From NCBI GenBank assembly GCA_905250125.1, contig CAJNOL010000036.1, forward strand, positions 182,929-246,928: DNA of 64,000 nucleotides, read 5' to 3'. Below are positions 1 through 12,536 of this stretch, in pieces. This stretch comes from Rotaria sordida. Taxonomy: Eukaryota; Rotifera; Eurotatoria; Philodinida; Philodinidae. Position 1 is the stretch's first letter; every line of letters starts with the position of its first letter. The notes under the pieces were generated by a model. It saw nothing but the letters and a program-made list of their open reading frames with translations. It was not told the DNA's origin and made no database searches. Position numbers and translations under genes: made by a program.

Positions 1-413
1 AGGGAATTCGTTCTCAATCTGATTTTTTAATTTAACATGTCACTTAAATTATTGAAAATCTGTTTTTTTTTTCTTCTTCAAGTCATACTCCTGTTTGAAA
101 AAAGACGTCCAGTCAAAGAGATTTTGTTCACAGGCAGGTAATTTTATTTTTCTTATTATGTGATAATGATGACCTCTGGTTTCTTAGTTACAAACGATCA
201 TCCTTACTCCGAAATATTCAAAATTTTCTTGTCAATATTATTTAATTTAAATGATAGTATTTTCTAAAATAAATAATTTGTAAACTATTTTCATTAATAT
301 TTAGTGACATCTATTCGATTATTGCTTAGCAACTCTAATCACTACATATCAATACATGGCATATCCGTTTATTTATTTGCATTTATTTCATTTTCAAACA
401 GCAGACTAACATT
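1..413. other. Upstream flank of CIBAR1, no gene called
   Basis: AT-rich sequence. One short stretch at about 81-137 is open in one frame and is bounded by an AG before it and a GT after it (caggcag|gtaatt). It could be a 5' UTR exon or the last piece of a gene outside the window. Nothing else supports it. Confidence 0.3.
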
Positions 414-1714
414 ATGTTTCATGAACGGTAAATAAACTTAAATTTAACATTTTTATTTTGATATTTATTTTTTTCTTATGAATAGTGATCCAAACAATAC
501 GAAATTCGTATTAGATCGTATCAACCAAACGGAAAAATATTTAGGTAGTATATGTTTACAATTTGGTAAAGTTTGTCGTAAAGAAGCACGATTACGTGAT
601 TGTAATGATCAAATGGTTCACAATATGTTTGAATTTGCTGATCGTGAACGTATAAACACATCATTAAGACAAAGTCTTCAACAATATGCAAGTTATTTAT
701 CAGCTGTTGAAGATTATCGTAATGCACTTGTAAGTTACAAAATTTTTTTAAAGAATAATTTTTTTTTTGTTTCTTTTTATTTATAGATTACAAGAATTGA
801 ACATCAAATACTTGAACCTCTTGCTAAATATGGTGAAGTATTGAAACTTAAACGAGTATGAATGAAAGAATTTTTAAAACAAAATTAATTTATTGATTTG
901 TTTGTTTGTAAATTTTTTATAGCAAGCCGTACAAAAAGCTATTAGTGCACGAGATAAAGGTGTACAACGACAACGTAAATTACAACAAGCAACAAATCGT
1001 AATCCAGGAAATCGTGATGCTATTGTTGCTATGCAAGTTAATGCTGAATATGCACACACAGAATCAACACGTGCAGATGATGTTGTTCAAGATGAAATTG
1101 ATAAATTTGAACAAATGAAATTAACTGATATTAAAAAATATTTAACAGATTTTACATTAATTAATTTATCTTTTCATGCTCGTGCTATGGAAATGTATAC
1201 ATATGCACATCAACAACTATTAAATATTGATATTGCTCATGATTTAGAAGTAAACATACAAAAATATATAGAAATATTTGTTTTCTTTGTCTTAAATAAC
1301 ATTGTTTGTTTTTTTTTTGAGGAATTTCGTACGGCTGCACCATTTCACCGTCTTCTTCCATCTCAACGAAGTGTTAGTGAAACGGCAATCAATAATCCGT
1401 CACGAACAACAATAGGTTCTCTTGCTGGTCAATATTCAGGTTCTACAGGTGCATTAACAGATCATCGCCGTCATGATGAATTAGGTTCAACTCATAGTTT
1501 ACCAGCAGATAGTCATCCTCACCGTGGTAAATCATACGAACACGATGATTATCGAAAACCACATTCGACACGAGGTGGTCTTCATAATGCAACTTCGACA
1601 AATGAACATTCACCAAGACATGGAGCAACAACTAGTACTACTAGTAAAAGCAAAACGGCCAAACAAACTGTTGTTGATTCGTATTCATCATCTGACAGTG
1701 ATACAGACGGTTAA
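414..1714 (+). CDS. CIBAR1: CIBAR1/FAM92-like BAR-domain protein
   Basis: Exons 414-427, 486-729, 787-855, 923-1249 and 1322-1714, all with GT-AG introns of 57-72 nt; together 348 aa. The first coding exon is only 14 nt. I prefer it over the ATG at 478 because the latter lies inside a consensus acceptor (tgaatag|TG), and the spliced N-terminus then aligns with the vertebrate family. Residues about 5-215 are a helical, charged BAR-type domain with family-like segments such as LEPLAKYG, EVLKLKR, MKLTDIKKY and FHARAMEMY. The C-terminal 130 residues are Ser/Thr/His/Arg-rich and probably disordered. Known family members (human about 289 aa) bend membranes and act with CBY1 at the ciliary base. That role here is inferred by homology. 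A poly(A) signal AATAAA lies at 1827-1832. The longer tail is the only oddity. Confidence 0.9.
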
Positions 1715-2202
1715 TATTGTTTGTATTCTTATTTATATGCGTGTAGTTGCTTTATGCTAGAATCTTCTTGTTTTGTCTATTAATACATTTAACAATTTTA
1801 TCAGCTTGTAACGCATCATTTCTGGTAATAAAATAATAAGAATATAACAAAAAGATTATGTTACAAAGTTCTATTTCAATTGGTTTATACATATAGTCGT
1901 ATTGATGAAAGTTGGGCAAAAATTGAATATGATTTACTTAGTATTAGCAAATAACTCTTGATTTAAAAGGAAACGTGGTCTTTTTTTTCTATGGAATCAA
2001 CAATGATTAAATGAAAGCTACTGAAGAATATCAGTCTTTATTTTATTACACTACTCGTTTTTTTTTGGTTCGTAGATTTCTATAATTTATATTTTTTCAA
2101 CATATCGACTGATCATAATACAACTTGATAATCATTGATGAAAAGTTATTGCATTTAAACAAGAGGAGACAAGCTTTAATTAAATCAAAGCTCATCTAAC
2201 GT
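1715..2202. other. 3' flank of CIBAR1, no gene seen
   Basis: AT-rich intergenic sequence holding the CIBAR1 poly(A) signal. No supportable ORF or repeat was seen. Confidence 0.5.
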
Positions 2203-3135
2203 AGCAATGTCAGTATTTTTCTAATATCTTATCTAGCTCTCATAATTTTGGACTTATTTTTTTTTTATCAAAAGATTATACTTTTAATTCTCTACAAATT
2301 TATATATTTCTATTAATAAAAGCATGTTTCGTAGTTTTCAGATATTCAATACAAAAAACATTAGTTCAATACGTTCAACTTTTTGCAAAGTATTATTATC
2401 ACACTTTGTTAATTCTTAGAATAATGTTGTTTTCTATTTGAAGTTGTTTGCATTTATTACTTAAAAATTTCCATTTCAAATATAATAGTCTAACTAATTT
2501 CTGCCTTGATTGTTCGAAGGCTAATGAGCATTATTAAAAAAAAAATATGCTGAAACTGTCGTGATATTATTCTTGAATTCGATGTTCTTTTTTGATCTTG
2601 TACTAGTTTGCGGAATTTTAGCTATTCTCGAGAACTATCTTTATTAAATGCTTGTTATATCAGAGTAGTGCTTCTACTATCCTAAGGGATAGGAATGAGG
2701 TGCTTGGTAATGATTAAAGATTTAAAAATAATGATACCAACCTATTTGCCATCCTTCAACTAAGGACTAGTATCAAGACAATTTCGGCATTATTTTTTTT
2801 TTACAATACTCACCGGACTTCGAACAATTAACGCAGAAACTAGTTAGACTATTACATTTGAAATGGAAATTTTGAAGTAATAAATTTGAACAACTTAATG
2901 CAGAAAATAACATTACTTTAAGAAGTAAAAAAAGTATGATAACAATATTTCGCAAAAAGTTGAACGTATTGAACTAATTTTTCCTATTGAGTATCCGAAA
3001 ACTATGAAACATGTTTTTATTGATAGGAATATATAGATTTGTAGAATTAAAAGTATAATCTTTTGATAAAAAAAAAACTTAGTCTCTAAATAATGAGAAC
3101 TTGATGAGATATTGGCAAAATAGTGACACCACCAT
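2203..3135. mobile_element. Foldback (hairpin) element, about 365-bp diverged arms
   Basis: The segment 2203-2566 reappears as its reverse complement at 2767-3135, with a loop of about 200 bp. Matched landmarks include cgttcaactttttgc at about 2377 against gcaaaaagttgaacg at about 2952, and aaagattatactttt at about 2270 against aaaagtataatcttt at about 3048. The arms have several small indels, so the copy is old. There is no coding capacity. It resembles a non-autonomous DNA transposon with very long terminal inverted repeats; the superfamily is not determined. Confidence 0.75.
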
Positions 3136-5672
3136 TAATTCTGCGTCATCCATTAACTCAAAGTATTCGAAACATTCACATTTACACCCTATTCTTTGAT
3201 AAGAGTTGATTGAAACAGGTCATGTCTGTTGCATATCAAGAGCGATGACATAGAAAAACAAATGTGCATTTATAATTCTGTACTTTACCAAATGGTTTTT
3301 TTCAATTTCAATATTCTGATTGTCTTGCCTAATGGAAGTGTTAATCATCTAAAATTTCTAACTCATTCTCTAAGAACACTCATCAGCATATAAATCTATG
3401 CTTTTTATGTGCTACCATAAAATAATTTAGACACTTGTGTAAAATGACAATAATGGTATGGACATGAGAACCGAAACCAACTATAACTATAATAGCGTTT
3501 TTATGACGTCATTGAATAAGTGAACACGACAAACGTTAATAATGATTTTAGCATGCATGACTTTGCCTACAATAATGAACCAAATTCTTTAGTTCATCGG
3601 TTTCATGTGAGACATAAGCCAGAAATGTCATAATTTCAATTTAGTTTTGCTGTTTATATAAAACTTATAATGGAACTTCTGGAAAGCCTATATTGAAAAA
3701 ACAAAATAGTTGTTTTACAGATAGATAGTATTCAAACTTGACTTTAATAAAGAAGGGTTTGAAGAAATTTCCTAATCATTTACAGATAATTCATATATCG
3801 ACGAGACTTTAAATTATATATTTTAAAAAATTTCTTATCTTGTCCATAAATATTATAAGTTACTAAATTTATTTCAGAAATTTTCAATGATAAAGATTCA
3901 ACAAAGGTTTGGTTAACCAGAACCAACAACGTGGCAGTCAAAATAATAATCAGTGTTCTTATCTTTATGAACTTTTAAGTTTGATGCAAAAAAAAGGTAT
4001 AGATTGACGAAATATAATAATAATAATGATAATATAACGAGTTTATCTTTGATGATGGAGTAAAATATGACTCAATTTGTAATATTACGAATTACTGGCA
4101 AATTTCCTTTGATATTTGTTTGTTTATATGCAAAAAATGAGTGTACGAATATAATGATTCTTTAAAAATGTCTTTGAGCAGTTCTCTCACATTATAGCAA
4201 AATAACATCCTGTTTATTTATTGATCTAGGAAACACTTTTCTTTTGCTTGTATGTTTTATTCACACATGCTACTACCATTTCCGTCATTTAGTATTTCAG
4301 GAAGCAAGTTTTAATTTGTTTGTTATTTGTTTCCCCTCCACATACACTGTAACACATGACAATTAAGGTTTTCTTTCTTTTTTTTATCATGAAACATCTA
4401 TTGATAGTACATTGTACTTTATAAACTCAAATAGATTCATTGAATATTGTAGAGAACTTTTTTCTTCGAAAGTATGATTGAAGTGAAGTGTACGTTCTTT
4501 GTTTTAGCGAGAATCGAATTATTAGTTTTTAAACAGAGAAATGAAACCTACGTTGAGACTTTAAATTGTGTTTGATACATGAGTCGGCTAAACGATAATT
4601 GAAAATTATAAATTGGAATGTTTTTATTATTGTGCATTGATTGGCTACGGATTTTATGCTTTACTGGTGGAACTTGAACTATCAGTTTTCAATTAATGAA
4701 GTTTCTTTTCCTTGTACAATTGGTTATCCAGGCCTAGTAACTAGGTCCTCATATAGCATTAAATTATCTCATTATTCTTCATGACTATCTTTAGTATTGC
4801 TCTTCTTATACGTCTTCTATAATAATAAATAGCAGGCAATGACAGTTCAATTATAATGCATTCCAATTCTTCATCTTGTCGTCAATATTCTTCAGTCATT
4901 TCTTTGTTAATATGATACTGTTGCTATGTAAAAGGTTACAGACGTGAATTTTTTGTTTTTTATATTTATATCTATGGTGAATTTTTATATTTTGTGAACT
5001 ACTATTTGACCTATGCAAGTTGTCAACAACAGCAAAACAGTAGTTCTTATTAAATTTTGAAGTAGAAAAAGTCTTAAAAACATGAATAATATCTCAAATG
5101 AAAATGATTTCTCATTAACGCTTACTATTTATAGATAACAGAAAAAAATAAACCTTATGATCGTTTCTAATGCAAATGAATATTATACGAAAACGTTATA
5201 GAGGCTATTGGTAATTCATATTGTGAATATTATATGTTATTACATCTTGTGAGATCTCTGACGTATAGAATTTAAAAAAAAGTTGTGTACACAGAGTACA
5301 ATTCCATATCGTTTTTATTTCATCATTTTATTCTATAAAAACATTTTGTCTGTGGCAAGTAGTAACTAAAAAAAACTCATAGCAACGCATAAGTTTTTAA
5401 AAAAACATATAGGATTTTATTATTATTTCACGGTTCATTCTTTTGAATTTAAAGATGAAAGATATGTCAATAAACGGCCACAAAAAATTAATGATAGTTT
5501 TCTGTAACTCTTATCATATATAAAATGAGTAGAGATGAAAAAATAATCTAATATAATCATGAAACATATGTCAAAATCGTTTCTTTTACTTGATAATAAT
5601 TGCAATAAGGGTCGTCAAGACTGTTTCATAATTAACAATCTCATTTTTATTTTTATTTTTTTGTATTTTTAT
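3136..5672. other. Gene-poor AT-rich stretch
   Basis: About 2.5 kb without a supportable ORF, splice pattern or RNA gene. Only short low-complexity runs were seen. Confidence 0.5.
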
Positions 5673-6280
5673 CATATTCAAAGGCGAAGAAGTATTGGAT
5701 ATGTATATTTGAAGAGTAACATCTAAGCTGTTTTTCAACAGAAATTGGAACCGCAAGGAAATGCTACTTTGGTAAAAATATTGAATATGTCTGTCAGTTT
5801 TTGATGCTTTGACTTGAGTGTTTTCCAAAAGATAGCCTCTGCAATTCTCCACAAAAAAACCAGCTTTTCAAAAAAAATCACTTAAAATGGTCTAAAACCT
5901 GTTTAGTTAGGAGAAGTGAAATAATTTGTTTTATAAAAAAATACAGTGTCTGTTATAGTGGGCCTTTTTGAAGTGTAATACTCATGCACAGATACGGTTG
6001 TTCGATTATTCTTTTGAAGAGCTGTTTCTCTTGGATTTTACAGAAGCTATCGTTTGGAAAAGATTCAAGTCAAACCATCAAAAACTGTTAGAGTTAATGA
6101 CATAATACTGGGTGGGTAAATCTATATAGAAAAGAAGTAAAAAATGACTTTGATAAAAGTTTTCAATATTTTTACCAATGTGGCACTTTCTTGCAGTTGT
6201 AATTTCTGTTGAAAAACAGTTTAGATGTTACTCTTCAAATGTGTATATATTTAATACCGCTCCACTTTTAAATATGGCAA
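5673..6280. mobile_element. Foldback element with asymmetric arms
   Basis: 5673-5855 matches the reverse complement of about 6040-6276. Shared tracts include gaagagtaacatcta at about 5711 against tagatgttactcttc at about 6223, ggtaaaaatattga near 5771, and a second block (gatgctttgacttgag against ctcaagtc-like sequence near 6067). The right arm carries about 80 bp absent from the left. No gene inside is credible. Confidence 0.65.
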
Positions 6281-6368
6281 AGATAGAAAAGAAAATGAAA
6301 ATGGTGTGATTACAATGGACTTTAATTACTCATGAAAGAAAAGATTATATTGAATTTCAATTAGTATG

Positions 6369-7810
6369 TAAGGTACAAACAATGCAAAATTGGAGCAAAT
6401 TTCTTTTTTCGTTTTTTTATACATGGTTATATAGAGCTCGTCGAGCTGAGTAAGAATATGTCTGTTTTAATATTTTTCATAAGGGTTTTGATTAAAAAAA
6501 ACTCAAGCTTTTTCGATAACCTTCAATAGTCCATTTTTCCTAAAAAATCTCAAAACATTGCTACATTCTTAAAAGTTTTTTCAATTTTTTAAGAAAATTT
6601 CGTTTCTTTGGGATTCTCAAAATGAGATATTCAGATTCCTCATGAAAACCTACGTCGATTGAATCTATTTCTGACCTATTTTTGATTTTCTTTAGTGAAA
6701 ATATGCTTACCAAATGAATGAAGGCTGACAGTAAGAAAAAAGTCAAAAAATGGTATGTCATGGATTTTTTTGCAAACCTATCTAATTTTTCGCATCTCAA
6801 GATATAGCTGAGTTTCATATACCATTAGAACCCCCAGACATTGGGCTTCAAAAGTATAACTTTGGTTTTCCGAAATATTGATATATTGGAAATGAACACT
6901 GTTCAACTCTGAGTCAAGACCCAAAAAGTATGAAATTCTACCAGTAATTCGAGATTTTCTTCATCAAAACTGAGTCATTTTGAGGAAAAAATAGTATATT
7001 CCGAATCAGTACAAAAAACTGCGCCGACTAAGATATATATTAAGTTGTTTTCTTAATTTTCATTTCTTCATGAAAATCGAGGCCCTTATGGCAGGGTCAA
7101 AATTTGTCAAAAAATCGAAATCGTCACAAGTTAAAGGAACTCATCTTAGTCGGCGCAGTTTTTTTGTGCTGATTCTGAATATACCATTTTTTCCTCAAAA
7201 TGACTGAGTTTTGATGAAGAAAATTTCGAATTACTGGTAGAATTTCGTACTTTTTGGGTCTTGACTCAGAGTTAAACGGTGTTCATTTCCAATATATCAA
7301 TATTTCGGAAAACCAAAGTTATACTTTTGAAGCCCAATGTCTGGGGGTTCTAATGGTATATGAAACTCAGCTATATCTTGAGATGCGAAAAATTAGATAG
7401 GTTTGCAAAAAAATCCATGACATACCATTTTTTGACTTTTTTCTTACTGTCAGCCTTCATTCATTTGGTAAGCATATTTTCACTAAAGAAAATCAAAAAT
7501 AGGTCAGAAATAGATTCAATCGACGTAGTTTTTCATGAGGAATCTGAATATCTCATTTTGAGAATCCCAAAGAAACGAAATTTTCTTAAAAAATTGAAAA
7601 AACTTTTAAGAATGTAGCAATGTTTTGAGGTTTTTTAGGAAAAATGGACTATTGAAGGTTATCGAAAAAGCTTGAGTTTTTTTTAATCAAAACCCTTATG
7701 AAAAATATTAAAACAGACATATGCTTACTCAGCTCGACGAGCTCTATCTAACCACGTATAAAAAAAACGAAAAAAGAAATTTGCTCCAATTTTGCATTGT
7801 TTGCACCTTA
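6369..7810. mobile_element. Large near-perfect palindrome (about 667-bp arms)
   Basis: Arms 6369-7034 and 7143-7810 are reverse complements with very few differences, separated by a unique loop of about 108 bp. The arms are so alike that the same 85-residue open frame appears in both, on the minus strand at 6561-6818 and the plus strand at 7360-7617, differing at one residue. That frame is most likely incidental to the repeat. No transposase was recognised. It is probably a foldback-type element, or a recently duplicated inverted repeat kept alike by gene conversion. Confidence 0.85.
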
Positions 7811-8545
7811 TGAATTTTTTTTTCGAGATCTTTTTTCATTGAGTTTCTAAGAAATATCGAAAGAAAAATAAAATTATTGATTAATATACAGGAGTTCAAC
7901 AATGAAAAAGACATATTTCTAGTATATGAGAATTTTTGACAATTGATAAGTACTTGAAAACATCTCAACTAAAACTTATTTATAGAAAATGAAAAATTCT
8001 TTTTCATTTCTTTTTTATTTTCTAGAAAAAAACAATCGTTAAGCATAACAATTTAATCGTCTAAATTAAAAAATGCTCAACCATCTTGAATGAGATTTAA
8101 TTATTATTTACTTAAGATCATCCTGTAAAGTTTCCCGAAAGTATGCTTAGTTTTTGAGACAATTGGTTTATTATTCGCTTCCAGTTTTATTTCAGACAAA
8201 AGACACAAAAATATGTTCTTATATTAACCTATTATGTTGTGTTTGTTACAAAACTGAGACTTTCATAATTTCTAAAAAAAACATGTTTTTTTTTTATCTA
8301 TCGTAAGCCCTAGGCAATAATTTCATACTTGAGTTTAAAGACATGGATATAAAGACTTAGTATTAACTTTCTTGCGAGACTTTATTATAATAGGATAAGA
8401 AGATTTGTAAAGAATTTAGATTGAAATGAAAAACGTTGTCAATACTAATAAGTATTCTTTAGAAAATATTTTCAAATGAGAAAAAAAATCTTGTAGTAAT
8501 GTTTATGAGTAAATCCTCTCAAAAAATGGAGATCTCATCTCATAT
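7811..8545. other. Intergenic, upstream of GPCR
   Basis: AT-rich; nothing recognised apart from the presumed promoter region of the next gene. Confidence 0.4.
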
Positions 8546-8596
8546 TTGATACTCATTCAATGTTCACTAATTTTCAAACGTTTTTTATTTTTGAAA

Positions 8597-9619
8597 ATGT
8601 CTGACACAAATGATACTGTAGAAGAAGAAGAAGAATTCTATTCTGGTTCAGACTTAGCTCTGTCTATTTCTGCTCGATTTTGGCTTTATCTTGTTCCGAA
8701 TGTATTATCTATTCTATGTTCATTTTTCGTCCTTTATTATCTCTTATTTGATCGAACTCGTCGTCAAGCATTGAATAATCATGTATTCATTGTTCTTCTA
8801 TTCATTGGTCTTTTATTTGAACTAATAGATATTCCATTGACTCTTCATTACTATCGTTTTGGTGATTCTTGGCAATTAACACCTAGTGTTTCTCTTTTCT
8901 GGACATATATCGATTTTGCATTGTATACAACACAAATAATTATTTTTGCTTGGGCTACAATTGAAAGACATATACTTACATTTAAGTTTCAGTGGTTATC
9001 AACAAAAAAGAAACGTTTTTTTATTCATTATCTACCATTAATTACACTTATCATATATATTTTTATCTATTGTTGTTTTATAATTTATTTTCCACCTTGT
9101 GAAAATTTATATTATCATTCATATATCAATGGTGTTCCTGTTCCTTGTGTAGTTGAAAAAACAATTATCGGCAAACTTGATCTTATATGTCATCAAATTA
9201 TTCCAACATTCATTATTGTTATTTTTAGTATTGCTCTTGGTATCCGTATACTATATGAAAAAAATCGTTTGAATCAATTGATTCAATGGCGAAAACAACG
9301 AAAAATAGCGATTCAATTATTAAATACTTCAATGCTCTATTTTTTCTTCAATTTTCCATGGACAGTAATTGATCTATCCTATGAAATTGGTTTATCAATT
9401 GATTATATAATTAGAGTTAGATCTTATGCGTATTATTTTTCATGTTACATAATATTTTTATTTCCATTTGTTTATTGTGGATCATTGTCGGGATTTCGGA
9501 AGAAGCTGAAGAAATTTCTATGTTGTCAACGAAATGGAAGAGTAATTCCTCTTCAACCCTTACCTATGAAACATGTACGCAGAACTCGATTTGATCAAAA
9601 TGGACGTATTATCTATTAG
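8597..9619 (+). CDS. Rhodopsin-type 7TM receptor (orphan GPCR), intronless
   Basis: One exon. The frame is open from 8546, but I place the start at the ATG at 8597 (340 aa; MSDTND, then an acidic run), because the 17 residues before it add only a short hydrophobic stretch. Seven hydrophobic segments are visible. TM3 ends in ERH, a variant of the E/DRY motif. TM6 has FNFPW where CWxP is usual. TM7 has FPFVYC in place of NPxxY. The second extracellular loop has two Cys. The tail is basic, with CC for possible palmitoylation. It resembles the divergent rotifer GPCR expansions. The ligand is unknown and should not be guessed. Poly(A) signals AATAAA occur at about 9653-9664. Confidence 0.8.
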   Translation: MSDTNDTVEEEEEFYSGSDLALSISARFWLYLVPNVLSILCSFFVLYYLLFDRTRRQALNNHVFIVLLFIGLLFELIDIPLTLHYYRFGDSWQLTPSVSLFWTYIDFALYTTQIIIFAWATIERHILTFKFQWLSTKKKRFFIHYLPLITLIIYIFIYCCFIIYFPPCENLYYHSYINGVPVPCVVEKTIIGKLDLICHQIIPTFIIVIFSIALGIRILYEKNRLNQLIQWRKQRKIAIQLLNTSMLYFFFNFPWTVIDLSYEIGLSIDYIIRVRSYAYYFSCYIIFLFPFVYCGSLSGFRKKLKKFLCCQRNGRVIPLQPLPMKHVRRTRFDQNGRIIY

Positions 9620-11231
9620 CAAATCATTGTCATAATTTTTTTTACGAGAAAAAATAAAATAAAGAAATTATTTTCATCTTATTTTATTAGAATGTGTTTC
9701 CTATCAATGAAATGAAAGCGATAGTGCATCAATAATTTCTACATACGGACTGCAGCTTTTCTTTAACATATATTTCATCTTGCATGAGAAGTGAATAGGT
9801 ACAAAGAGAGAACTCAATGCAACTGTGAAATTCATCAATGCAGACAAAAAAAGTTTGGCTTTGATAAATATAAGAGACTGTGATATTTTTGTAAGGAAAT
9901 ACAAAATATGAGAACTATATCAAGTATTCAACACCATCTTCTTTTTTTTTCTAACCCAATTTTTCAACAAGGATTTGTTTTGTCAATAATGGAACACAGA
10001 GTTAACAAAGTACATATACAAATATAAAAAAAAAAGAAAACTAAGAAAATTTGAGAACTTTTAGAAAATAATAAAATGCAAAAATAGCAATGACAATACA
10101 AAATTCTAAAGAAGAAACAAATGAATGTGCAACACGTATTTTCTAGAATAGAAAAACACACTTATAATTTAATTCAATGTTTTATTGAAAAGTTATGTTG
10201 GATCAAATATTTTTATTGATTATTTATTGCGCAAAACTCGAAATATACATGTATTACCATCAGCAAAAGGAAATTTTGAGTAAATGTCTATAGTAATAGT
10301 AAAGAAACAAATGTTAATTAATAAAAACGCAATAATGTAAATTTGCTGTAATTGTCAATGATTGCAATCGAGTTCGTTTGTATGTATTTTCACGAAGATA
10401 TTCAAGAACATGTACGTATCTACTGTGATTAACTTATTGCATAAAAAATGATACGTTGAAGTATTCGATCAAACACAATGAAAAAAATCTCAAATAAGAA
10501 AATATGGAAAATCTTAAATCAATTAAAACATTGTTTAGCTTGTATTTTCATTTTATTTTTTCATGAGATGACCTTTTGAAATATCCCTCTCTAAAAAATA
10601 GTTGAAAGCAAGAAAGAAAAAATAATCTATCAAAACCTGGGACCACTTCTTCAAAAGACTATCTGTTGCATAAGCAGTTTATTGTCACTCATTTTATTGC
10701 ATTTACTGAGATAATCAATACATAGAAAAAAAAACGACTTTCAATTTACAAAGAAAATGAGACCAATTCCACTAAAAGCTTATGACAAATTTCTGTTTAG
10801 ATAATATCATTGATTACAAAGAACTGTCACTCTGACATTTCTTTTACTATTCCTTCATATTCACATAAAATAGAAGCTGTATGGCTAAAAAAAACTAATG
10901 CATTAGACATGCTTTCACATGAACATTTTTTCACGTCTATTATTTTTAATTGATACTATCATAGTTAGTTAGGTCTGTATTTAACTAAATTTCTTCATAG
11001 AATATTATTTCTGAAGCCAATCAGAAGAGGTCACTATTTAACATTGATAACAATATTTCTCAAGCGACACGTACAGATTATCAGTAAAACTATATTTACA
11101 TTTTTATTGGTTTTCCTTTTAGCATACTAAATATATATATTTATTGAATTCATTTTCTGTAATTATTCATTTTATCGAAATAAAATAATTTTAAACAATG
11201 CAAAAGATTTTTATATTGTAGTTATTATAAA
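9620..11231. other. Intergenic, no gene seen
   Basis: About 1.6 kb of AT-rich DNA between the GPCR and UROS. Only low-complexity ORFs occur. Confidence 0.5.
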
Positions 11232-12536
11232 ATGTCTGTAAAAACAGTTCTATTATTTCGATCAAAAACAGATGATGCATCAAATGAAGATGTTTATGAA
11301 AAGGTTAAATTTTATTAAATTAAACTTTTTCACATTAATTATAGTTTTGTTATAGTTATTACATGATCATGGTTATCATGTAAAAACAATCTCACCTATT
11401 CAATTTCGTTTCATAAATATTGATTTACTATCTACAAAACTAAAAGTATGTATTATAGGAAATTTAAATTTTTATTTGTTCTGTTAATTGAAATATAGTC
11501 ACATGATTATTATGGTCTTATATTTACAAGTAAACGAGCTGTTGAAGCTGTTCAACGAGTTCTTACAGGTACATAAAGAAAGAGAGAAAGAGTAAAGAAA
11601 TGAAAAGTATGTTTTGTTTTTTTTTTGTTGCATGATTTGTTAATCTATTTCAAATATTTCTTCTTTTTTCCTCTTCTCTTAGATATTGATCGACAACGAT
11701 GGCAACGAATCTATGTCGAAGGACCAGCTACAGGCACACTAGGTATATCATTTTTGTTTTTCTTTGCATTAAAGAAAAATCTTATACTATACATTTTAGT
11801 TAAAGAACTTTTTGGTTCAACAACTAAGATTCTTGGTGCTGAATCTGGTGGAAGTGAACTATTAGCTGATTTTATTATCAAAGGTAGTGGAAAGAGATTA
11901 AATAGTGAGTTAAATCTATTTGCCTTTTGTTTTTTTTGGTTATTAGATGTACGAGATATAGAAGGTACAGTAAATCTTCTATTTCCATGTGCACAAGCTC
12001 GATTAGATCTACTTCCAAAACGACTTTCAAGTGAAAGAGGTTATTCAAAATCTTCTTGCATTAAAATTAATAAAAAAGAAACTTATTGTTTTTCTTTATT
12101 TAGCAATTCATCTGGATGAAATAATTGTGTATGAAACAATACCATCGGATAGTCTTGAACAGGAATTAAATGAATATCTTAAAAATCATGGCGTAAAATT
12201 TAGATTATATTTAATTGAATTTCCTAAAATAAAAAAAGATTATTTAGGTACCGAATGTTATCGGTTTCTTCAGTCCAAGTGGATTTGATAGTGTATTCAA
12301 AGCAAGTCAACGAATTGGTCTTGATCTAACAAATAATAAAATTGTTGTAAGTGATTTTTTTTTATATGAAACCTTTTTATTTTGTACAATTGTAAATTTC
12401 TATTTAGTTAATTAGTTTTGGCAAGACAACAAGTGCTGCTATTCGAAATTGTCTTGAATCATCATCATTTGATGAACGTTCATGTCTGAAACCAACTGCT
12501 GAAGAATTTCTTCGAGTTGTACAAAATATTCAATAG
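11232..12536 (+). CDS. UROS: Uroporphyrinogen-III synthase
   Basis: Nine exons: 11232-11303, 11356-11445, 11499-11568, 11683-11742, 11800-11883, 11947-12039, 12104-12192, 12248-12346 and 12408-12536. They give 261 aa (human 265). The enzyme cyclises hydroxymethylbilane with inversion of ring D, the fourth step of heme synthesis, in the cytosol. Family-like segments are YGLIFTSKRAVEAV (residues about 58-72), LLFPCAQARLDLLPK, the ITVYQT-like segment IIVYETIP, FFSPSG, and GKTTSAAI near the C-terminus. The two-lobed HemD fold has few invariant residues, so the order and spacing of these blocks is the main evidence. Introns are 52-114 nt. Nothing in the sequence suggests inactivation. No neighbour is related to heme metabolism. 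Confidence 0.92.

Noticed and set aside
6561-7617. Mirrored 85-residue ORFs as a conserved gene pair
   Set aside because: They are the same DNA in the two arms of a palindrome, with no recognisable domain and no independent evidence of coding.
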